NCBI GenBank assembly: GCA_036374835.1
Contig: DASUTB010000043.1
Coordinates: 1 to 64,000, forward strand
From: DASUTB01 sp036374835
Lineage (GTDB): Bacteria; Actinomycetota; Actinomycetes; Jiangellales; Jiangellaceae
DNA length: 64,000 nt
Reading direction: 5' to 3'
Shown here: piece after piece, positions 58,897 through 64,000 of the stretch
How the letters are laid out: each line of letters opens with the position of its first letter
Position numbering within the stretch: the first letter of the stretch is position 1
The notes under the pieces: model-generated
Seen by the model: only the letters and a program-made list of their open reading frames with translations
Told to the model about the DNA's origin: nothing
The model's database searches: none
Translations under genes and position numbers: made by a program

Positions 58897-59116
58897 GAGT
58901 GACCATGTTTGGCACCGAATCCCGTGCCAAACGGCGCGTGCAGAACGCGCATCGCACGTAATCGCCGCGTAACGGCGTAGAACCCGAGCAAGGCACGTAA
59001 TAGGCGGGCAACGGCGTCCCGTTGGCGGCCAGCCGGGCCGATGCTGGGCTATTACGTGCGTTGCTCGGGCTGTAGACGACGTTTGGCACGGGACTCGGTG
59101 CCAAACATGGTCATTC
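58897..59116. repeat. Composite GAATGACC element with nested stems
   Basis: Outer arms 58897-58933 and 59080-59116 pair over 37 bp with two mismatches, and each arm also folds on itself (TTTGGCAC/GTGCCAAA). Inside, 58983-59003 and 59049-59069 pair over 21 bp with one mismatch. The outer ends read GAGTGACCATGTTTGGC and, on the other strand, GAATGACCATGTTTGGC. The element lies between convergent genes; its right end supplies the TGA stop of the GntR gene. Confidence 0.85.
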
Positions 59117-59770
59117 TGTGGGGCGGAGGTCGCGTACAGCGTTCGTGAAGTGACGGTCGATCGTCTGCAACGCCGAATCGTCACCTGCGCGGATCGCTTC
59201 GAAGAGTTCGCGATGTTCGTCGACGATGGCGTGCCGCGCCGGATAAGCCTGCTCCAGCTCCCCCATGCACATCCGCGTTTCCACGATCAGCGTCGAGAAC
59301 ATGCGCACCAGTCGCTTGCTGCCGGTCGACTCCACGAGCGCCTCGTGGAACTTCAGGTCCAAGTCGGCGACGACCGACCAGTTGTCGCGCTTGGCCGCCT
59401 TCGCCATCCGCTCGAGCAGCCGGTCGAGCCGGTCGAACACCTTCGGCGTGCCGTTCTCAAGCAGCACACGCACTGCGGAGCGCTCGACTGCGCCGCGCGC
59501 CAGGTAGATGTCGTCGATGTCGTCGGCGTCGAGGTCGATGACGAAGACACCGCGGTGCGGCACGCTGCGCAGCAGCCCCTCCTGGATGAGCCGCTGCAGT
59601 GCCTCGCGCACCGGGCCGCGGCTGACGTCCAACCGCTCCGCCAAGTCCGCCTCGCCGAGTTGCGTACCGGGTGCGAATGTGCCGTCCATGATGCCCTGCC
59701 GAAGCCGGTCCGCGATGATCGACGCGGTGGTCGGTCGGTTGACCGGAGAGATCTTCGCTGGCCTGCGCAC
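59111..59770 (-). CDS. GntR family regulator (FCD domain)
   Basis: A 219-aa regulator. The winged helix (IIADRLRQGIMDGTFAPGTQ, then LGEADLAERLDVSRGPVREA and LQRLIQEGLL) is followed by an all-helical FCD effector domain whose metal-binding residues sit in DLDLKFHEALV and the later HRELFEAI and DRHFTNAV. It is divergent from a hydroxyacid dehydrogenase/amidase operon with two ATTGTC-type sites between, so it is its likely regulator. The GTG at 59770 has AGGAG 9 nt upstream. The TGA stop lies inside the repeat element. Confidence 0.92.
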   Translation of the reverse strand: MRRPAKISPVNRPTTASIIADRLRQGIMDGTFAPGTQLGEADLAERLDVSRGPVREALQRLIQEGLLRSVPHRGVFVIDLDADDIDDIYLARGAVERSAVRVLLENGTPKVFDRLDRLLERMAKAAKRDNWSVVADLDLKFHEALVESTGSKRLVRMFSTLIVETRMCMGELEQAYPARHAIVDEHRELFEAIRAGDDSALQTIDRHFTNAVRDLRPTE

Positions 59771-59802
59771 GACCGTGTCTCCTGCCGGGGCTGGATCGTC
59801 CT

Positions 59803-59814
59803 ATTGTCTGCAAT
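59803..59814. promoter_or_regulatory. GntR operator-like site 1
   Basis: ATTGTCTGCAAT, a near-palindrome sharing the ATTGTC half-site with the second site 75 bp away. It is 33 bp upstream of the GntR start, so autoregulation is possible. Confidence 0.5.
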
Positions 59815-59877
59815 GTAGCAGTGCCCGCAAGCACACCCTCTGGACCCATCGCCGGGGGTGCCCTACTGTGGTCACCA

Positions 59878-59889
59878 ATTGTCGACAAT
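59878..59889. promoter_or_regulatory. GntR operator-like site 2
   Basis: The perfect 12-bp palindrome ATTGTCGACAAT lies 34 bp upstream of the dehydrogenase start. The (A)TTGTC...GACAA form is typical of FCD-type GntR binding sites. Confidence 0.65.
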
Positions 59890-59923
59890 CTTACGATGCG
59901 TTGGAGCGTGGGCGGGAGGTGAG

Positions 59924-60922
59924 ATGGCGCACACACACCGGCCGGCGGTCGCCGTCCTCGGGTTCGATCCCATGACCGAGCCTGCCGGCGAGGTCAGGCT
60001 GGACAGCATAGGCGAGCTGGCCGATGTCCGGCTCGCGACGAACGCCGCCGAGCTCACCGACGCGCTCGACGGTGCGCCGGTTCTACTCGTCCTCGACTTC
60101 CGGGCCGGCGTCGTCCGGAAGGCCTGGCCGGCGGCCCGCTCGCTGCGCTGGATCCACGCCGCCAGCGCCGGCGTCGAGAACCTCATGTTCCCCGAGCTGC
60201 GGGACAGCCCGGTCGTCGTCACCAACGCGCGCGGAGTGTTCGACGACGCGATCGCCGAATGGGTGCTCGGCGTACTGCTCACGTTCTGCAAGGGCCTGCA
60301 CATCAGCCGGGATCTGCAGCGGGAGGCGACCTGGTCGCATCGCGAAAGCGAACGGCTGGCCGGCAAGCGAATGCTGGTCGTCGGCGCCGGCGGCATCGGC
60401 CGCGCAATCGCCAGGCTCAGCACGGCCGCGGGCGTCGACGTCACCGTCGCCGCCCGCCATGCGCGGACCGATGATGAGTTCGGCACGATCATCGCCTCGG
60501 AAGAGCTGGACGCCTTCATGAAAGCGGCCGACTTCGTCACACTCGCGGCGCCGCTCACGCCGCAGACCCACGGCGTGCTCAGCGCCGAGCGGCTGGCTCT
60601 GATGCGACCGGATGCGCGTCTGATCAACGTAGGAAGGGGCGAGCTGGTGGACGAGAAGGCCCTCCGGGCCGCGCTGCGTGACGACCGGCTCGGCGGCGCC
60701 GCTCTCGACGTGTTCACCACCGAGCCGCTACCACCCAACGATGAGCTGTGGACCATGCCCAACGTCATCGTTTCGCCGCACATGTCCGGCGACGTCGCCG
60801 GGTGGCGCCAGGACCTGATCGACCAGTTCACCGCCAACCTTCGGCGCTGGATCAACGACGAACCGCTCGAGAACGTGATCGACAAGAACGCCGGATACGC
60901 CACGGGAGCGCGCACGCAATGA
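59924..60922 (+). CDS. D-2-hydroxyacid dehydrogenase (NAD-dependent)
   Basis: A 332-aa two-domain dehydrogenase. The Rossmann motif VVGAGGIGRAIARL is preceded by the substrate domain. Catalytic residues are in NVGRGELVDE (Arg), FTTEPLPP (Glu) and SPHMSGD (His). The ATG at 59924 has GGGAGGTG 3-4 nt upstream, so an in-frame ATG at 59858 is rejected. Its stop overlaps the amidase start by 4 bp (ATGA). A hydroxy- or oxo-acid derived from the amidase product is a plausible substrate; the exact compound is unknown. Confidence 0.92.
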   Translation: MAHTHRPAVAVLGFDPMTEPAGEVRLDSIGELADVRLATNAAELTDALDGAPVLLVLDFRAGVVRKAWPAARSLRWIHAASAGVENLMFPELRDSPVVVTNARGVFDDAIAEWVLGVLLTFCKGLHISRDLQREATWSHRESERLAGKRMLVVGAGGIGRAIARLSTAAGVDVTVAARHARTDDEFGTIIASEELDAFMKAADFVTLAAPLTPQTHGVLSAERLALMRPDARLINVGRGELVDEKALRAALRDDRLGGAALDVFTTEPLPPNDELWTMPNVIVSPHMSGDVAGWRQDLIDQFTANLRRWINDEPLENVIDKNAGYATGARTQ

Positions 60923-62328
60923 CCGATCCAACCGAGCTGACCGCCACCGGCTTGCTCGAGGCCTACCGGGCCGCGGAACTGTCGCCGTACGGGGTCGCGG
61001 TGGCGCACCTCGAGCGCATCGACACGCTGGACAGCACGCTCAACGCGTTCTGCCACCTCGACCCAGACGAGACGCTCGACCAGGCCAAAGCGAGTGAGCG
61101 CCGCTGGCACGCGGGTGTTCCGCAGGGGCTGTTGGACGGTGTGCCGGTCGCGGTCAAGGACGTGTTCCGCACCGCCGGATGGCCGACGCTACGCGGGCTG
61201 AGCAGTGTCGACGCCGATCAGCCGTGGCCGGACGACTCCCCTGCCACCGCCATGCTGCGCAAGCACGGCGCGGTACTGCTCGGCAAGACGACCACTCCGG
61301 AGATCGGCTGGAAGGCGGTCACCGACAGTCCCCGGCACGGCATCACCCGGAACCCGTGGAACACCGAGTGCACACCCGGCGGCTCGTCCGGCGGCAGCAG
61401 CGCCGCGCTCGCCGCCCGTATGGCGCCGCTCGCGCTCGGCACCGACGGTGGCGGCTCGATCCGGATCCCGTGCTCGTTCTGCAACCTCGCCGGAATCAAA
61501 CCGACCTACGGCCGGGTGCCGCTGTGGCCGGCCAGCCCGTTCGGGACGCTGGCCCACGCCGGACCGATGGCCCGGACGGTCAGCGACGTCGCGCTGCTGC
61601 TGCGGGTGCTGGCCGAGCCGGACCACCGCGACCCGCTCGCGCTGCCCGATGACGGTCAGACCTACACCGACGGACTGGACGAAGGTGTCGCCGGCCTGCG
61701 CATCGCATACAGTCCGGATCTCGGCTTCGTCTCCGTCGATACCGAAGTAGTCGCGCTCTGCGAGGCGGCGGCGCGTTCGTTCGCCGCACTCGGCGCCGAC
61801 GTCAGCGATGCCGACCTGGTCATCGAAGACCCGATCGACGCGTTCACCACGCTGTGGAACGCGGGGACTGCACAAGGGCTGCGCGGATTGTCCCACGCCG
61901 AACGCGCCACGCTCGACCCCGGTCTCGCCGAGGTCTCAGAGGAAGGCGCCACCTACAGCGCGCTGGACTACCTGGCGGCGATGGATCGCCGCAGCACGCT
62001 CGGGCAGCAGCTCGGCACGTTCCATGAAAGGGTCGACCTGCTCGTCACACCGGCCGTGGCCGTGCCGCCGTTCGAGGCCGGACGCGACGTTCCGTCCGGC
62101 TGGGACGACCCGCGGTGGCCGAGCTGGGCGCGGTTCAGCTTCGTATTCAACCTGACCCAGCAGCCGGCGGCCGTTGTGCCGTGCGGCTTCACCGAGGACG
62201 GGCTGCCGGTCGGGCTGCAGATCGTCGGGCCCAAGTACTCCGACGCGCTCGTGCTGCGGGCGGCGCGCGCCTACGAACGCGCCAACCCGCTGCACACTCG
62301 CCGGCCGCAGATCGGCGACGGCGAATGA
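60919..62328 (+). CDS. Amidase (amidase signature family)
   Basis: A 469-aa amidase. The catalytic triad is visible: Lys80 in VAVKDVF, cis-Ser156 in GGSSGGSS, and nucleophile Ser180 in GTDGGGSIRIP. GIKPTYGRV follows as usual. It hydrolyses an amide or carbamoyl bond to free an acid; the substrate is not defined. The ATG at 60919 overlaps the dehydrogenase stop. The DUF3830 gene follows after 71 bp in the same direction. A GntR protein probably controls all three genes. Confidence 0.93.
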   Translation: MTDPTELTATGLLEAYRAAELSPYGVAVAHLERIDTLDSTLNAFCHLDPDETLDQAKASERRWHAGVPQGLLDGVPVAVKDVFRTAGWPTLRGLSSVDADQPWPDDSPATAMLRKHGAVLLGKTTTPEIGWKAVTDSPRHGITRNPWNTECTPGGSSGGSSAALAARMAPLALGTDGGGSIRIPCSFCNLAGIKPTYGRVPLWPASPFGTLAHAGPMARTVSDVALLLRVLAEPDHRDPLALPDDGQTYTDGLDEGVAGLRIAYSPDLGFVSVDTEVVALCEAAARSFAALGADVSDADLVIEDPIDAFTTLWNAGTAQGLRGLSHAERATLDPGLAEVSEEGATYSALDYLAAMDRRSTLGQQLGTFHERVDLLVTPAVAVPPFEAGRDVPSGWDDPRWPSWARFSFVFNLTQQPAAVVPCGFTEDGLPVGLQIVGPKYSDALVLRAARAYERANPLHTRRPQIGDGE

Positions 62329-62399
62329 GCCCGACATATCCGGCCCAGAGACGACCGGACTCCGGTTCGTGAGAATGAACACCCAGGAAGGAGCACCGA

Positions 62400-62903
62400 A
62401 TGCCCCGTCGGATCGAGATCGTGCTGGAGAAGCGGCAGGTCGCCTGCGTGGCCGAACTGCTGGACGACTTGGCGCCGCGCACCTGCGCCGCCGTGTGGGA
62501 CGCGCTGCCGCTGTCCGGCGACGCGTACCACGCCAAGTACGCCCGCAACGAGATCTACACCCTGCTGCCCGGCTTCGCGGACACCGAACCCGGCCGGGAG
62601 AACCCGACCATCACGCCGATCGCCGGTGACGTCGCGTACTTCTCGTTCGACAACTGGCAGCTGAACACACCCGGGCACGGCTATAGCGTGAGCGGGCAGC
62701 AAATGAGCGACGACCTGATCATCGATCTCGCGCTGTTCTACGAGCGCAACAACCTGCTGCTCAACCCGGACTACGGCTGGGTCCCGGCGAACATCTTCGC
62801 CACCATCACCGAAGGGCTCGGCGAGCTCGCCAAGGCGTCGGACGACATGTGGCGCCGCGGCTTCGAAGGCGAAACCCTCGCCTTCCGCCGCCTCCCAGAA
62901 TGA
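62400..62903 (+). CDS. DUF3830 family protein (cyclophilin-like fold)
   Basis: A 167-aa protein with the DUF3830 landmarks: a start RRIEIVLEKRQVACVAELLD, then LAPRTCAAVWDALPLSGDAY, HAKYARNEIYT and the ENPTITPIAGDVAYFSFDNW segment. The fold is related to cyclophilins but the family has no proven activity; it often accompanies amidase or ureide-type catabolic genes. The ATG at 62400 follows AAGGAG. The codon GAA-TGA that ends the gene is the first six bases of the GAATGACC element, so the repeat supplies its stop. Confidence 0.85.
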   Translation: MPRRIEIVLEKRQVACVAELLDDLAPRTCAAVWDALPLSGDAYHAKYARNEIYTLLPGFADTEPGRENPTITPIAGDVAYFSFDNWQLNTPGHGYSVSGQQMSDDLIIDLALFYERNNLLLNPDYGWVPANIFATITEGLGELAKASDDMWRRGFEGETLAFRRLPE

Positions 62904-63122
62904 CCATGTTTGGCACGAACTTTCCGCCCAAACCACGTCTGTAAGCCGCGCATCGCCCGTAAACGCCGAGCATCGGCTCGGGCGACCGAATCGCATGCCG
63001 GTGACTCCGGGCCTGCAGGCCGCATCTCGCGACGACACGACGAGCCTTGCGCGGGCATTCCATGCTTTACGCGGGCTACAGCCGTGGTTTGGCCGGGAAA
63101 TGCCAGCTTTACGTGGTCATTC
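62898..63122. repeat. GAATGACC element between convergent genes
   Basis: The left end starts GAATGACCATGTTTGGCACG and the right end, read on the minus strand, starts GAATGACCACGTAAAGCTGG. CCAAACCACG and CTGTA-CCGCG blocks recur in both arms, which pair imperfectly. The ~225-bp element separates the DUF3830 gene (+) and the dehydrogenase gene (-). Its left end overlaps the last codon and stop of the DUF3830 gene. No coding frame was supported. Confidence 0.75.
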
Positions 63123-63126
63123 GTGG

Positions 63127-64000
63127 TTAGACGATTGGCTTGGGCGGGGCGCCGGCGTCGAGTTCGGCGTCGAACCGGTCGTGGTTGCGCCGCGAGATCG
63201 CCAGCGCCGCGTCGCGCCCGGTGACGCCGTCCCGCTCACTGACCGCGAGCACCTCGGCCACGATCGCGGCCATCTCCGCGGCAAGCTTGGCGAACGCGCT
63301 GTCCGGAGTGGGGTCGACCTCGCCGTACAGCGTCCACCACGCCCACGCCGCGGCCCCGCCGTTGGCTACGAAGTCCGGCAGCACCGCGACTCCGCGGTCG
63401 AGCAGCATCGCTTCGGCGTCCGGCGTCGCCGGCACATTTGCCGCGGAAACGATCAGTGGCGCCTTGATGAACGGTGCGTTCTCGGTGGTGATCGCGTACG
63501 AGACGGCCGCCGGGACGAGCAGGTCGACGTCCTGCGCCAGCCACTCGGCTCCGGGCAGCTCCTTGACGTCCGCCCCGACCGCCGCGCGGTCGATGTCGCC
63601 GAACGGCGTGCGGGCGGCCAGCATGGCCTCGACGTCCAATCCGTCCTCACGCAGCAGCAGGCCGTGCCGGTCGGCGATCCCAACGACACACACGCCACGC
63701 CGGGCGAGGTAGCGGGCCGTCGACCCGCCCATCGAGCCGAAACCCTGGACGACGGCCCGGCTCACCTCCGGATCTCGGCCGATCGCGTTCAAGCCGCCGA
63801 CGGCTGCCTCGGCAACGCCGAAACCGCCGACCATGTCCGGCAGCGCCACCCCGTCGGCGTCGACGGTGAACGCCTCGCGCACCCGCCGCAACGTCGCGTC
63901 CGGGTTCGCGCTGCGCACGATCGCGGCGTTCAGCGACATGCCGAGCCCGGCTTCGGCGAACACCTCGTCGAGCATGGTCTGCGAGATGCCGAGATCTTCG
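63127..64000 (-). CDS. Glu/Leu/Phe/Val dehydrogenase (5' end outside window)
   Basis: The frame is open to the right edge (reading EDLGISQTMLDEVFAE from the edge), so the start lies beyond. The visible ~290 residues cover the NAD domain of the ELFV family: VSRAVVQGFGSMGGSTARYL (nucleotide motif GxGxxG), GIADRHGLL, and the C-terminal VSAANVPATPDAEAML and PDFVANGGAAAWAWW (the usual PDxLaNxGGV region). The N-terminal catalytic Lys domain is not in the window. It deaminates an amino acid to an oxo acid; the exact substrate is unknown. It is convergent with the DUF3830 gene. Confidence 0.9.
   Translation of the reverse strand, partial: EDLGISQTMLDEVFAEAGLGMSLNAAIVRSANPDATLRRVREAFTVDADGVALPDMVGGFGVAEAAVGGLNAIGRDPEVSRAVVQGFGSMGGSTARYLARRGVCVVGIADRHGLLLREDGLDVEAMLAARTPFGDIDRAAVGADVKELPGAEWLAQDVDLLVPAAVSYAITTENAPFIKAPLIVSAANVPATPDAEAMLLDRGVAVLPDFVANGGAAAWAWWTLYGEVDPTPDSAFAKLAAEMAAIVAEVLAVSERDGVTGRDAALAISRRNHDRFDAELDAGAPPKPIV

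Overview
The window is chromosomal DNA from a G+C-rich Gram-positive actinomycete. Evidence for this is the frequent GTG/TTG starts behind GGAGG-type ribosome binding sites, a SARP-type (BTAD) regulator, a SigE-family sigma factor, a large ATPase-LuxR (LAL) regulator, a deazaflavin-type nitroreductase-fold protein and Ser/Gly-rich wall-anchored proteins. The genus cannot be fixed from the sequence alone. No rRNA, tRNA, CRISPR array, intact transposase or prophage was seen.

Layout. 1-8.8 kb: end of a secreted protein, a secreted aldose 1-epimerase behind two LacI-type operators, a PLP aminotransferase, a small membrane protein, a PlsY-like acyltransferase overlapping a DegV protein, and a PadR-controlled DrrAB-type exporter. 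8.8-13 kb: homogentisate dioxygenase and fumarylacetoacetase with an uncharacterised neighbour, i.e. the lower tyrosine/homogentisate pathway. 13-19 kb: a P-loop kinase with a decayed DUF4037-like segment, an Asp-nucleophile alpha/beta hydrolase, a three-gene ABC-2 exporter, a 72-aa protein and a SARP regulator. 18.6-23.8 kb: a tightly coupled glycan operon (epimerase, PIG-L deacetylase, WbqC, GT2, GH18 lipoprotein, small protein). 24-26.7 kb: a valyl-tRNA synthetase.

27-36.6 kb is the most unusual part. Five paralogous membrane proteins share a Ser/Gly/Asp-rich linker, a cadherin/Ig-like extracellular domain with a DPDGD motif and a Cys-containing C-terminal domain. Three of them also carry an N-terminal, cytoplasmic, degenerate class-I methyltransferase-like domain. 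A LAL regulator lies among them. The same ~68-bp upstream element occurs before the four-gene operon and again before the fifth paralogue, suggesting one dedicated regulatory circuit. I do not recognise this architecture as a named system.

36.6-64 kb: a hipA-like remnant, a wall-anchored beta-helix protein, a TetR-controlled DUF3237-like pair, a one-carbon demethylation operon (GcvT-type demethylase, MTHFR, formate-THF ligase, dimethylglycine-dehydrogenase-like flavoprotein, fused EtfBA, IclR), a small oxidoreductase pair, a membrane protein with an HExxH motif, a sigma factor with its membrane partner, another ABC-2 exporter, a GntR-controlled hydroxyacid dehydrogenase/amidase/DUF3830 module and a partial Glu/Leu dehydrogenase.

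The intergenic spaces hold many long inverted repeats. Several share the terminal sequence GAATGACC(A/C)(T/C)GT and sit exactly at gene 3' ends, twice supplying the stop codon.
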